Shown here: piece by piece, positions 1 to 8,220 of the stretch
How the letters are laid out: every line of letters starts with the position of its first letter
Numbering within the stretch: position 1 is the stretch's first letter
Assembly: GCF_005844425.1 (NCBI RefSeq)
Contig: NZ_SPHL01000002.1
Location: 28,469-92,468 of the forward strand
DNA length: 64,000 nt
DNA from: Anaerofustis stercorihominis
Lineage (GTDB): Bacteria; Bacillota; Clostridia; Eubacteriales; Anaerofustaceae
Direction of reading: 5' to 3'
Position numbers and translations under genes: made by a program
The notes under the pieces: generated by a model
Told to the model about the DNA's origin: nothing
Seen by the model: the letters and a program-made list of their open reading frames with translations, nothing else
Database searches by the model: none

Positions 1-461
1 TCGTATTCCCAAGTATCTTTATGTGATGTTGTGTAAGAATCATTAGGTCTTTCTTGAGTTTCAACTTCAACGCCATATGGTGCTAAAATAAATACGTTTT
101 GAGCAATTCTTTTCATGCTTGCTGCAAGTACATAAACAGCACCGCTTAAAAAATCGAAGATTTTTTTAGCATCATCATTTTCTACTTTATCCATGTTTAC
201 AACAACGGTAATGCCGCCTTTTAGTTTATCACAAACTAAAGGAGCATCGTTAAAGTTTCTTGGTTCAATAAGCATTACAGTAGATGCAGCATGAGTTGCT
301 ACTGGTGCATTATCATTTCTTGAACTTGATTTTTTACCAAATAAACCACCTCTTTTTGGTTCATCTTCATAATATTCATCTTCATAGTATTCATCTTCGT
401 AATATTCATCTTTGCCAACAATTTTTTCGCCTAATTCGCCTATAAAATCATTAAATCCCAT
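1..461 (-). CDS. sepF: Cell division protein SepF (3' end off window)
   Basis: SepF is a cytoplasmic, membrane-associated protein that anchors and bundles FtsZ polymers at the division septum. 153 codons are visible and the C-terminus lies beyond base 1. It begins MGFNDFIGELGEKIVG, the amphipathic membrane-targeting helix, followed by an acidic linker with tandem DEYYE repeats. The globular SepF core then starts near residue 60 (VMLIEPRNFNDAP) and includes GGITVVVNM and the KKIFDFLSGAVY segment. The ATG at 461 has a GGAGAG-type ribosome site just upstream and overlaps the end of yggS by 11 bp. The yggS-sepF order is the usual one in Firmicutes and supports both calls. Confidence 0.95.
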   Translation of the reverse strand, partial: MGFNDFIGELGEKIVGKDEYYEDEYYEDEYYEDEPKRGGLFGKKSSSRNDNAPVATHAASTVMLIEPRNFNDAPLVCDKLKGGITVVVNMDKVENDDAKKIFDFLSGAVYVLAASMKRIAQNVFILAPYGVEVETQERPNDSYTTSHKDTWEY

Positions 462-1152
462 TTTTCTCTCCTTTAAATATACTTGTCCCTACACGGACAA
501 TATTACTTCCTTGCTCTATGGCAATTTCATAATCATTTGACATTCCCATAGATATTATAGTTAAATCTATATTATCACATTTGTTATATGTTTTTCTACA
601 ATTATCATAAATTTTTCTTAACTTTCTAAAAACATTCACAATAATTTCTTTATTGTCTGTAAAAGGAGCCATACACATTACACCTTTTACTTTTATATTT
701 TTAAATTTCATAGCATTCTCAAATATAAAATCAACTTCATCTTCGTTAAAACCATATTTGTTTTCTTCTTTTGCGATATTAAATTCAATTAATATATTTG
801 TTATAACGTTTTTCTTTTCTGATTGTTTGTTTATTTCTTCCATTAGCCTTATGGAGTCTACTGAATGTATTAAGGCAGTTTTTCCTATTAAATTTTTAAC
901 CTTGTTTCTTTGAAGATGACCGATAAAATGCCAGTTTATATCTTCACCTTTAAAAAATTCATATTTTGATTCAAATTCTTTTACTTTGTTTTCTCCAAGA
1001 TTATTTATTCCAAAATCTAAAACTTCCTTTATTTCATCTGTTGTTCTGAATTTTGTTACAGCAAGGAGTGTAACATTTTCATCAAATTTGCTGTTGTTTT
1101 TGCTATTTTCAATGTTTTGTAGAATTTGTGCTAAATTATCTTTAATACTCAT
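451..1152 (-). CDS. YggS/YlmE family pyridoxal phosphate homeostasis protein
   Basis: A cytoplasmic PLP-binding protein (PLPBP/COG0325 family) with a TIM-barrel fold and no known catalytic activity. The family buffers free PLP and affects amino-acid metabolism. At 233 aa it has the family's usual length. Visible signatures are LLAVTKFR, whose lysine carries PLP, then NNLGENKVKEF, WHFIGHLQRNK, LIEFNIAKEENKYGF, and the phosphate-binding end SMGMSNDYEIAIEQGSN and VRVGTSIF. It lies 10 bp after the HlyD-like gene and overlaps sepF, so the three are very probably cotranscribed. Confidence 0.95.
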   Translation of the reverse strand: MSIKDNLAQILQNIENSKNNSKFDENVTLLAVTKFRTTDEIKEVLDFGINNLGENKVKEFESKYEFFKGEDINWHFIGHLQRNKVKNLIGKTALIHSVDSIRLMEEINKQSEKKNVITNILIEFNIAKEENKYGFNEDEVDFIFENAMKFKNIKVKGVMCMAPFTDNKEIIVNVFRKLRKIYDNCRKTYNKCDNIDLTIISMGMSNDYEIAIEQGSNIVRVGTSIFKGEKNGI

Positions 1153-1162
1153 TTTAAACCTC

Positions 1163-2527
1163 CTATGTTGGATTTGATATTATTTCCATATTTTCCTTTA
1201 AATCAGGGTTTTCACTTGGTTTAAGGAGTACGGTTCTAAATTCTTCACTGTAAATTTTAACTTCAACCAGTTCTTTTAAATTTCCGTCTGTAACGGCATA
1301 TACATATGTTTTACCATCTTTTTCTATAATTGCTTTCTTAGGTATTTTATAAACAGTTACTTCATTTGTATGTATATCAAGTTTTGTTTTATCTACATTA
1401 ATTAGATGGCTAAATTCATCTTTTAAACATATAACCAGAATTTTTTTATCTTCTCCGTAATCAAGGGAATTGATTAAATAACCTTCATCTGTTTTCCCTT
1501 CGTTATCTTCAAATTTAATAGTAGGATACGTTATTAAAATATCAACTCTTGTAAGGAGATAATCATAATAATCTCCGTCTGTTTTTAAATCGTGGTTTTT
1601 CTTAACAGATGCATTATATTCTTTTGCTTCTTCTTCACCTTCTACATATGTATCTTTATTTACTACTGCGCAAACATATGCACATTGATTGTTTACTATT
1701 TTTATTATTGATTTATCTTCACTTGTACTTTCAGGTTTGAAGTTTTTTAAATAATCAATATAGTCACTATCTAAGGCTGCCATTACATTGGTATTTAAAA
1801 CTTCTTCGTACCCTGTTCTTGAAAAATATATATTTCCGGTAAAAGAAAAGTTTAAGTTAGATATTGTAAGGTCTTTTTCATCAGAACTCATTTTGCTTTT
1901 TAGTTCTTCTTTGAGTTTTTTTAATGTTTCGTCATCTGCAAAAATATATTTCATGGATTTTTGCATCATTTCTTTTTGGCTTTTAAGTTTTGTCAGTTCT
2001 GTGCTGTATTCATTCATTTTTGTTGTATTGTTTGTTGATTTTGCCTGATTATAATTATTTTCAACATTACTTATTTCTTCTTCGAGTTTATTTAAATCTT
2101 TGAAAAAGACATCACGGTTTTCATAAGAATCGTTTTTAAGTCTCCAGTCTATAACGCTTATGGCATCATCTATATATTTGTTTGTTTTTATTTTGTATGT
2201 TTTTGAAAGTATAGTATTGGCACCTACTTTTTGTCCTTCTTTTACAGTATATTTTATTGATGTGCTTTCATTTAAATCAACATATTCTGAATTTGTGAAA
2301 ATATAACTTTCAGCAGTTTCTGTCGTTATATCTTTTTGTGCATTTAAAAGAATAGTATTTTCAGAATGCAATATGGAAAATAAAAAAAAGACCAAAATAG
2401 AACCCAAGATAATTATTTCTTTATATCTTTTTTGAAAGAAATTTTTTTTATGTCTTTTCCTTTTAATCGGAATATTTTGTGAAACCATTACCGGATTGTT
2501 ATTTATGTCTTTATTTTTTCTTTTCAT
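1163..2527 (-). CDS. HlyD-like membrane-anchored protein of the sepF operon
   Basis: 454 aa. A lysine/arginine-rich cytoplasmic tail (residues 1-36) is followed by one membrane segment (about 38-55). The extracytoplasmic part then resembles HlyD/biotinyl-lipoyl-like adaptors: a beta segment with VKEGQKVGANTIL, a coiled-coil stretch (about 130-215), and a return beta region with VYKIPKKAIIEKDGKTYVYAV. Proteins of this layout occur upstream of yggS-sepF in Clostridia, and their function is not established. No export ATPase or outer-membrane partner is nearby, so a transport role is doubtful. A role at the membrane-wall interface during division is an inference from context. It sits 13 bp after the sugar-transferase gene. 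Confidence 0.75.
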   Translation of the reverse strand: MKRKNKDINNNPVMVSQNIPIKRKRHKKNFFQKRYKEIIILGSILVFFLFSILHSENTILLNAQKDITTETAESYIFTNSEYVDLNESTSIKYTVKEGQKVGANTILSKTYKIKTNKYIDDAISVIDWRLKNDSYENRDVFFKDLNKLEEEISNVENNYNQAKSTNNTTKMNEYSTELTKLKSQKEMMQKSMKYIFADDETLKKLKEELKSKMSSDEKDLTISNLNFSFTGNIYFSRTGYEEVLNTNVMAALDSDYIDYLKNFKPESTSEDKSIIKIVNNQCAYVCAVVNKDTYVEGEEEAKEYNASVKKNHDLKTDGDYYDYLLTRVDILITYPTIKFEDNEGKTDEGYLINSLDYGEDKKILVICLKDEFSHLINVDKTKLDIHTNEVTVYKIPKKAIIEKDGKTYVYAVTDGNLKELVEVKIYSEEFRTVLLKPSENPDLKENMEIISNPT

Positions 2528-2540
2528 AGTTATATACCTC

Positions 2541-3164
2541 TTATATACCTTTTAACACAACAAAAATTGTAGAGAAAAATATTTTAAGGTCTAAAAGTAA
2601 GGAATAATCATTTAAGTATTCAAGGTCTATTTTTACAACTTCATGAATATTTAATTTTGATCTTCCCTTTAATTGTGCAAGCCCCGTAAGTCCCGGGTAT
2701 GCAATATTTCTTTGCAGTTCATATTCATTAAGTAAATTTGTTTCTATAGGTATAAAAGGTCTCGGACCTATAAGGCTCATATCTCCTTTTAATACATTAA
2801 TGAGTTGTGGTATCTCATCAAAACTTGTTTTTCTTAAAAATTTTCCGAATTCAGTAACTCTAGGGTCTTGTTTTATTTGAACAAACCCATTTCTGGATTT
2901 CTTTAATAATTTTTTCTCTTCCTTTTCGCTTCCTTCTTTCATTGTTCTGAATTTAATTATGTTAAAGCTTTTTCCGTATCTGCCAATTCTTTCCTGAACA
3001 AAGAATATTTTCCCGCCGTCGGAAAGTTTTATTATAATTGCTATTACTACTCCGGGAATAATAAAAGCTATGCAAAGTAAAAGAGAACATATAATATCAA
3101 CAAGTCTCTTTACAATGATAGTGCTATTATATTTCCTTATTTTTTCTTTACTTATTTCTTTCAT
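2541..3164 (-). CDS. Bacterial sugar transferase (polyprenyl-phosphate glycosyl-1-phosphate transferase)
   Basis: Family PF02397 enzymes move a sugar-1-phosphate from a nucleotide sugar to undecaprenyl phosphate. This starts an exopolysaccharide, capsule or wall glycopolymer. This is the short form (207 aa): one N-terminal membrane segment (about 23-46) and a cytosolic catalytic domain with FFVQERIGRYGKSFNIIKFRTM, LRKTSFDEIPQLINVLKGDMS (conserved Asp-Glu pair) and LIGPRPFIP. It is the first gene of the minus-strand run toward sepF and is divergent from the LCP gene, whose family attaches such polymers to peptidoglycan. No glycosyltransferase cluster accompanies it, so the product is unknown. 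Confidence 0.9.
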   Translation of the reverse strand: MKEISKEKIRKYNSTIIVKRLVDIICSLLLCIAFIIPGVVIAIIIKLSDGGKIFFVQERIGRYGKSFNIIKFRTMKEGSEKEEKKLLKKSRNGFVQIKQDPRVTEFGKFLRKTSFDEIPQLINVLKGDMSLIGPRPFIPIETNLLNEYELQRNIAYPGLTGLAQLKGRSKLNIHEVVKIDLEYLNDYSLLLDLKIFFSTIFVVLKGI

Positions 3165-3287
3165 AATTTTTCCTTATATAAGTAATAATTTGCTGATTAT
3201 ATATTATATCATTTTATAATAATTTTTACAAATATTTCTTTAAATGGTATAAAAAATTTAAAAAACTAATATAATGAAGAAATTTTA

Positions 3288-3296
3288 TGGTATAAT
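3288..3296 (+). promoter_or_regulatory. Extended -10 promoter for the LCP gene
   Basis: TGG-TATAAT forms an extended -10 element 30 bp before the chosen LCP start. No good -35 hexamer lies 17 bp upstream, which is typical of extended -10 promoters. Confidence 0.5.
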
Positions 3297-3325
3297 TAAA
3301 AATTATAAAACCTATGGAGAAATTT

Positions 3326-4426
3326 ATGAGGAAAAATAAAGTTGTTAAACCCAAAAAAGTCTTAAAAAAACATTCTAAACATAAAGCATATGAATCAAAA
3401 AAAACAAGAAGAAAAAAAATATGTATTATATTAATGACATTGCTTATTATATTTTCTTCAAGTGGACTGGGACTTGCAAAGTCTTTAGGATATAACGTAC
3501 TAAATAGTAATCCTTTTCAAAGTCCAAAATATATAAGGTTAAGTGATAAAACAAAACTTAACAATTCTGCAACATTGGAAGATACAATAAATATACTTAT
3601 ATTCGGTATTGACAAAAACGAAGAAAGAAGTCAGTCTGCGACAATTTTTAGACCTGATACAATAATGCTTGCAAGTATAAATACAAAAGATAAAACCATA
3701 AAGCTTATTTCAATTCCTCGTGACAGCAGGGTGGATATATATAATAGAGGTGGAAGAGATAAAGTAAATTCATGTTTTTATTATGCGAGTCTTGGTTTGT
3801 CTGAAGCAGATATGAATAATCAAGAAAAATTATTTGATACGGGTGTTACATATTTAAAAAATACTGTAAGCGATATTTTAGGTGGAGTACAAATAGATTA
3901 CTATCTTGGTATAGATATGGATGCACTTCCTCAGATTGCTGATGTAATGGGGGGGGTAACCATAGATGTTCATCAAGATTTATATGCACACAATGGTTAT
4001 GATACTTCTCAAATTGTAATAAAAAAAGGAACTCAGGTTTTAAATGGGGAGCAGCTTCTTTACTACAGTCGATACAGAGCATATGTTGACGGAGATATAG
4101 GAAGAGTTCAAATACAACAAAAAATAATGAAAGCAATCTTTACGGAATTTAAAAATAAAGGAACTTTTTCTCAAATTCCACAAATTTATAATCTTGTACA
4201 AAGTATGGTTGAAACAGATTTGCAATTTGCACAGATTGCATCTTTAGGGTTATCTTTTAAAGATTTCAACATAGATAATTTACAAACCTATACATTACCT
4301 GGCAATTTTGGTAATTTGGGCGGAGTTTCGTATTGGATAGTTAATCAATCGGAAAGAGTAACCTTTATTAAAGAGTTATTTAACATAGATGCTGAGCAGT
4401 TATCTCAGGATCCAAGGAGTGATTAA
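3326..4426 (+). CDS. LytR-CpsA-Psr (LCP) family wall-polymer ligase
   Basis: LCP proteins transfer lipid-linked glycopolymers such as teichoic acid or capsule onto peptidoglycan outside the membrane. The product (366 aa) has a very basic cytoplasmic tail, a membrane segment (about 31-50) and the LCP domain: INILIFGID, FRPDTIMLASIN, ISIPRDSRVDI (substrate-binding Arg/Asp motif), MGGVTIDV and the LLYYSRYR...GDIGRVQIQQ block. I chose the ATG at 3326 because GGAGA lies five bases before it; the upstream ATG at 3314 overlaps that ribosome site. It ends four bases before the ABC-F start, so the two genes are probably cotranscribed. Confidence 0.93.
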   Translation: MRKNKVVKPKKVLKKHSKHKAYESKKTRRKKICIILMTLLIIFSSSGLGLAKSLGYNVLNSNPFQSPKYIRLSDKTKLNNSATLEDTINILIFGIDKNEERSQSATIFRPDTIMLASINTKDKTIKLISIPRDSRVDIYNRGGRDKVNSCFYYASLGLSEADMNNQEKLFDTGVTYLKNTVSDILGGVQIDYYLGIDMDALPQIADVMGGVTIDVHQDLYAHNGYDTSQIVIKKGTQVLNGEQLLYYSRYRAYVDGDIGRVQIQQKIMKAIFTEFKNKGTFSQIPQIYNLVQSMVETDLQFAQIASLGLSFKDFNIDNLQTYTLPGNFGNLGGVSYWIVNQSERVTFIKELFNIDAEQLSQDPRSD

Positions 4427-4430
4427 AAAT

Positions 4431-6341
4431 ATGCAAATTAACATAAATAGTTTAAGTAAAAGTTTTGGAAGCGAACATTTATTTACTATTGATTCCCTTG
4501 TTATAAGTGATAAAGATAAGGTGGGCATTGTCGGCAGAAACGGAGCCGGCAAGTCCACCTTGCTTAATGTTTTAATGGGAATTGATGATGATTATACGGG
4601 CAATATTTCTAAAATAGATAAAGATAAAATAGGATTTTTAAGACAAAATCTTAATTTGAATTTAGATAATGATATCTATTCTGAAGTTTTATTAGGTGCA
4701 GAAAAATACACAAAAAAAGAAGAAGAAATAGAAGAGCTATCTATGATGCTTGAGTTTGAATCGGATAAACAAAAGCTTATAGAATTAAATGAGAAATATC
4801 ACGAACTTGTAAGTGAGTTTGAAGATATGGACGGATATAAGTATAAAAGTTTATTGGTTGGGATTATAAAAGGGCTTGGTTATAAAGAAGAAGATTTTTC
4901 AAAAAAAATCTTCACTTTATCCGGAGGGCAGAAAATGAGAGTAGCCCTTGCAAAGTTATTGGTTTCTTCTCCTGAAGTTTTAATACTTGACGAACCTACC
5001 AACTATTTGGATACGGACAGTATTTCATGGCTGGAAAATTTCTTGTATTCTTTGAAATCAACTGTTATTGTCGTAAGTCATGATAGATATTTCTTGGATA
5101 AATTCACAAATAAAATAATAGAAATAGAAAATAAGAAATGCTATGTATACAGCGGAAATTATTCTGACTATGTAATAAAGAAAAAACAAAGAGTTGATAT
5201 TGAAAAAAATGCTTACAACAAGCAACAAGCAGAAATAAAAAGACAAGAAGAAGTAATAAAGACTCTAAAGCAATTTAACAGAGAAAAGAGCATTAAAAGA
5301 GCAAGAAGCAGAGAAAAAATGCTTGAAAAAATGGAAAGAGTTGATAGTCCTTATTATGCTAAGAATTCTTATATAAAATTTGGATATATTCCAATGATAA
5401 GTAAAAAAGCAATAACAGTTGAAGGACTTGACTTTGGATATACAAAAGAAAAGAAATTGTTTAATGATTTTAATATTACCATTTCAAGCAGTGACAGGCT
5501 TGGTATTTGCGGAAGAAACGCAACCGGAAAATCTACTTTTTTAAAACTTATTACCGGTATTTTGAAAGAAGACAAGGGGCTTATAAAGAAAAATCCTAAA
5601 TGTCAGATTTTATACTTTGAACAAGAACATAACGACCTTGATGATTCTCTAACTATTTTAGAAGAACTTAGAAAATCTACAAATGCTGATGATGGTGAAA
5701 TAAGAAATATTTTGGGATGTATGCTTTTTAGCGGTGATGATATAAACAAGAAGATTTCTATGCTTTCTGGTGGGGAAAAGAGTCGTGTTGCCATCGCAAA
5801 ACTCATGATGAAAGAATCCAATGTGCTTATACTTGATGAACCTACCAATCATTTGGATATTGAAACAAAAGAAGTACTTGAAGAGGCTTTATTAAAATAT
5901 GACGGAGCAGTCATAAGTGTAAGTCATGATAGATATTATTTAAATAAAATATGCAACAGAATAATGTATTTGACCGGTAGCGATATAAAAGTATATGACG
6001 GTAATTATGACTATGCGATGGAAAGAGAGGCTCTTTTAAATACAGAAAAAATACAGGAAACAAAAAAGGAAGTAAAGAGCGAAAAAAAAGAAAAGAAAAA
6101 TTCATCTTTAAGCAACAACAAGAGAAAAGCATATGAAGAAGAGCTTAAAACTATAGAACAGGATATAGAAAGTTTGGAAGAAGAAAAAACTGAATTTGCA
6201 AATAAGATGAATGACCCTGAATATTTCAATGATGTAAACAAGGCACAAAATGTTTCCATAAGATTAAATGAGATAGAATTGTTACTTGAGGAAAAAGAAT
6301 CAAGATGGCTTGAAATCAGTGAGATTTTAGAAAATGATTAA
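4431..6341 (+). CDS. ABC-F family ATPase (translation factor type)
   Basis: ABC-F proteins have two ATPase domains and no membrane segments. They bind the ribosomal E site to relieve stalled or antibiotic-blocked translation. In 636 aa this one shows Walker A motifs GRNGAGKST (about 35) and GRNATGKST, signatures LSGGQKMRVALAKLL and LSGGEKSRVAIAKLM, and Walker B LILDEPTNYLD and LILDEPTNHLD. A charged interdomain linker (P-site tRNA-interaction motif) separates the domains, and a C-terminal coiled coil lies at about 560-636. The length and C-terminal extension fit the YdiF/Uup-like group better than the short resistance factors. AAGGAG precedes the ATG at 4431; an in-frame ATG at 4389 lies inside the LCP gene and is not favoured. 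Confidence 0.93.
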   Translation: MQININSLSKSFGSEHLFTIDSLVISDKDKVGIVGRNGAGKSTLLNVLMGIDDDYTGNISKIDKDKIGFLRQNLNLNLDNDIYSEVLLGAEKYTKKEEEIEELSMMLEFESDKQKLIELNEKYHELVSEFEDMDGYKYKSLLVGIIKGLGYKEEDFSKKIFTLSGGQKMRVALAKLLVSSPEVLILDEPTNYLDTDSISWLENFLYSLKSTVIVVSHDRYFLDKFTNKIIEIENKKCYVYSGNYSDYVIKKKQRVDIEKNAYNKQQAEIKRQEEVIKTLKQFNREKSIKRARSREKMLEKMERVDSPYYAKNSYIKFGYIPMISKKAITVEGLDFGYTKEKKLFNDFNITISSSDRLGICGRNATGKSTFLKLITGILKEDKGLIKKNPKCQILYFEQEHNDLDDSLTILEELRKSTNADDGEIRNILGCMLFSGDDINKKISMLSGGEKSRVAIAKLMMKESNVLILDEPTNHLDIETKEVLEEALLKYDGAVISVSHDRYYLNKICNRIMYLTGSDIKVYDGNYDYAMEREALLNTEKIQETKKEVKSEKKEKKNSSLSNNKRKAYEEELKTIEQDIESLEEEKTEFANKMNDPEYFNDVNKAQNVSIRLNEIELLLEEKESRWLEISEILEND

Positions 6342-6348
6342 TATTTTG

Positions 6349-6378
6349 GCTATATATTGTTTAATATATAGCTTTTTT
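6349..6378 (+). terminator. Rho-independent terminator after ABC-F gene
   Basis: Arms GCTATATATT and AATATATAGC with a four-base loop are followed by six T. Confidence 0.85.
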
Positions 6379-6402
6379 AATAAATAAAAAGAAGGTTTTG
6401 TT

Positions 6403-7005
6403 ATGCAAAAGGTAAAATCTTTATCGAAAAAAGAAATAGATGATATCGTTAAAATTTATGTTGAGTCAAATTTAAATGAAGAGGGTACGATTTCCTTATT
6501 TAAAGATGAGAATACATTTAAAAGATATTTAAAAGTACTAATAAAAGCAAGTATTAAAAATAATATGTTGTATTCTTTAAGTGAAAATAATGAGGGATTT
6601 ATTATATTAAACAGTACTTTAAATCCTTTAAGAGTAAGTGCTAAAATATATATGCTTTTAAATATTATTAGAATTTTTGGATTTAAAGGATATTATAATT
6701 TTTTGGAATCAATGAAAAGTGATAAAGTTTCTTTAATAGATAAATTTAGGAAGGAAAATAAAGACTTTATAGAAGTGGAAATGGTTCTTATAAAAGCAGA
6801 GTTTCAAAATAAAGGATATATGCATAAAATTATGAATGAAATTCTTAAATTTGCAGATGAGTATTCTCTTCCTGTTATATTGTCAACTGACAGCGAGCTT
6901 AAGAAAGATAAATACGTGCATATAGGTATGAAATATTTATATAAAAGAAAATTAAAAGGCGGAATATATATTTATGAATTAATAAAAGAAAAAAAAGACA
7001 CTTAA
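6403..7005 (+). CDS. GNAT-fold acetyltransferase-like protein
   Basis: 200 aa, predicted cytosolic. The C-terminal half has GNAT character: a beta strand FIEVEMVLIKAEFQNKGYMHKIM matches the acetyl-CoA pyrophosphate-binding strand-loop-helix (motif A), although the usual Q/R-x-x-G-x-G/A is reduced to Q-N-K-G-Y-M. The strand LPVILSTDS and YVHIGMKYLYKRKL follow. The N-terminal half is helical and unassigned. Similar proteins are annotated only as N-acetyltransferases, and the substrate is unknown. GAAGG lies upstream of the ATG. It stands alone between two terminators. Confidence 0.65.
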   Translation: MQKVKSLSKKEIDDIVKIYVESNLNEEGTISLFKDENTFKRYLKVLIKASIKNNMLYSLSENNEGFIILNSTLNPLRVSAKIYMLLNIIRIFGFKGYYNFLESMKSDKVSLIDKFRKENKDFIEVEMVLIKAEFQNKGYMHKIMNEILKFADEYSLPVILSTDSELKKDKYVHIGMKYLYKRKLKGGIYIYELIKEKKDT

Positions 7006-7019
7006 AAGTGTCTTTTTTA
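6991..7019. terminator. Bidirectional terminator
   Basis: AGACACT-TAAA-AGTGTCT flanked by an A run on the left and a T run on the right serves both the acetyltransferase gene (plus) and the isocitrate dehydrogenase gene (minus). Confidence 0.85.
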
Positions 7020-7025
7020 TTTGTT

Positions 7026-8018
7026 TTATAATCTTTCAATTACTTTCTTTGTAAATTCTTTTGTTCCAAGGTTTCCACCTAAATCTTGTGTTAGGTATTT
7101 ACCTTCTTTAATTAATTCTTCAATTGTTTTTTCTATTCTAGCGCCTTCTTCCTTGTAACCTATATAGTTAAGCATTTTTGCACCTGCAAGAATACATGCT
7201 GTAGGATTTGCTATGTTTTTACCTGCAATATCAGGGGCTGAACCGTGTACAGCTTCAAAAATTGCACCGTCTTCACCAATGTTTGAACCTGTTGTAAGAC
7301 CAAGACCGCCTATTAATCCTGCACAAAGGTCGCTTACAATATCTCCAAATAAGTTTGTTGCAAGTAATACATCATATTTTTCAGGGTGCATAACAAGGTT
7401 CATACAAGCTGCATCTATAATTAAATCATTAAGTTCAATTTCAGGATAATCCTTATGAACTTCATTTACTGCATCTAAAAATACTCTGTCTGTAAGTTTA
7501 CAAATATTTGCTTTATGAAGAGCTGTTACCATTTTTCTGTTTTCTCTTCTTGCAAGTTCAAAAGCATATTTTGCAATTCTTTCACTGGCTTTTTTTGTGA
7601 TAAGTCTTGTTGTTTCTGCTCCGCCTTCAATTTCTTTTTCAATTCCTGCATATAGTCCTTCAGTGTTTTCTCTGATTATTACAAGGTCAATATCTTCATA
7701 TCTATTTTTTAGTCCTTCATATGTTTTTACAGGTCTCACGTTAGCATAAAGGTTAAGTTCTTTTCTTAAAGTTACATTTACGCTTCTAAATCCTTTACCT
7801 ACAGGAGTTGTTACAGGTCCTTTTAGAGCTACTTTGTTTTTCTTTATACTATCAATTACTTTTTTAGGAAGTGGTTCACCGTATTTTTCAACGGCTTCAA
7901 GTCCTGCTATTTCTTCTTCAAAATTAATTTCTGCGCCTGTTGCTTTGATTACTTCAACGGCACTTGCCATTACTTCTTTTCCTATACCATCACCATAAAT
8001 TAATGTTACGTTTTTCAT
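7026..8018 (-). CDS. Isocitrate dehydrogenase, NAD+-dependent type
   Basis: This enzyme oxidatively decarboxylates isocitrate to 2-oxoglutarate in the cytosol. The 330-aa protein is a beta-decarboxylating dehydrogenase of the short IDH/IPMDH type: YGDGIGKEV at the N-terminus, the substrate loop RSVNVTLRKELNLYANVRP, the metal-binding aspartates in NLFGDIVSDL, and HGSAPDIAGKNIANP. The S-x-N before LRK is the isocitrate signature rather than that of isopropylmalate. D-I in HGSAPDI, in place of the K-Y of NADP enzymes, predicts NAD+ use. It is transcribed alone, with no citrate synthase or aconitase beside it; supply of 2-oxoglutarate for glutamate is the likely role. Confidence 0.87.
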   Translation of the reverse strand: MKNVTLIYGDGIGKEVMASAVEVIKATGAEINFEEEIAGLEAVEKYGEPLPKKVIDSIKKNKVALKGPVTTPVGKGFRSVNVTLRKELNLYANVRPVKTYEGLKNRYEDIDLVIIRENTEGLYAGIEKEIEGGAETTRLITKKASERIAKYAFELARRENRKMVTALHKANICKLTDRVFLDAVNEVHKDYPEIELNDLIIDAACMNLVMHPEKYDVLLATNLFGDIVSDLCAGLIGGLGLTTGSNIGEDGAIFEAVHGSAPDIAGKNIANPTACILAGAKMLNYIGYKEEGARIEKTIEELIKEGKYLTQDLGGNLGTKEFTKKVIERL

Positions 8019-8048
8019 GAATATTCTCCTTTTTTAAGCTTAACTGTT

Positions 8049-8090
8049 ATTATACTTTACTTAAAGACATTTAACAATAGTAAAATGTCT
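8049..8090 (-). promoter_or_regulatory. Promoter and inverted repeat upstream of isocitrate dehydrogenase
   Basis: On the minus strand TTGTTA (8072-8077) and TATAAT (8049-8054) are separated by 17 bp. An inverted repeat AGACATTT-N10-AAATGTCT (8065-8090) covers the -35 element, as a repressor operator would. The regulator is unknown. Confidence 0.5.
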
Positions 8091-8131
8091 AAATATTCAA
8101 AATATTAGACACTCGTATTAACTGGTATTAT

Positions 8132-8161
8132 TTGACATAACCGTGTTTTTTATAGTAAAAT
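8132..8161 (+). promoter_or_regulatory. Promoter of the HAD phosphatase operon
   Basis: TTGACA (8132-8137), an 18-bp spacer and TAAAAT (8156-8161) lie about 60 bp before the first HAD gene. Confidence 0.6.
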
Positions 8162-8220
8162 TATAAAAGATAATTAAGTTTGAATTTAATGATTTTTATA
8201 TATTATTTTAAGGAGGAGTT

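Noticed and set aside
653..1177. Open frames antisense to yggS (and similar antisense frames across the window)
   Set aside because: They lie wholly inside well-supported genes on the other strand, lack ribosome sites and give low-complexity hydrophobic translations.
1163..2527. HlyD-like gene as part of a drug-efflux or type I secretion system
   Set aside because: No ABC exporter or MFS partner is adjacent, and the context is division.
3846..4225. Minus-strand frames of 96 and 61 codons inside the LCP gene
   Set aside because: Shadows of the LCP coding frame with no recognisable domain or start signal.
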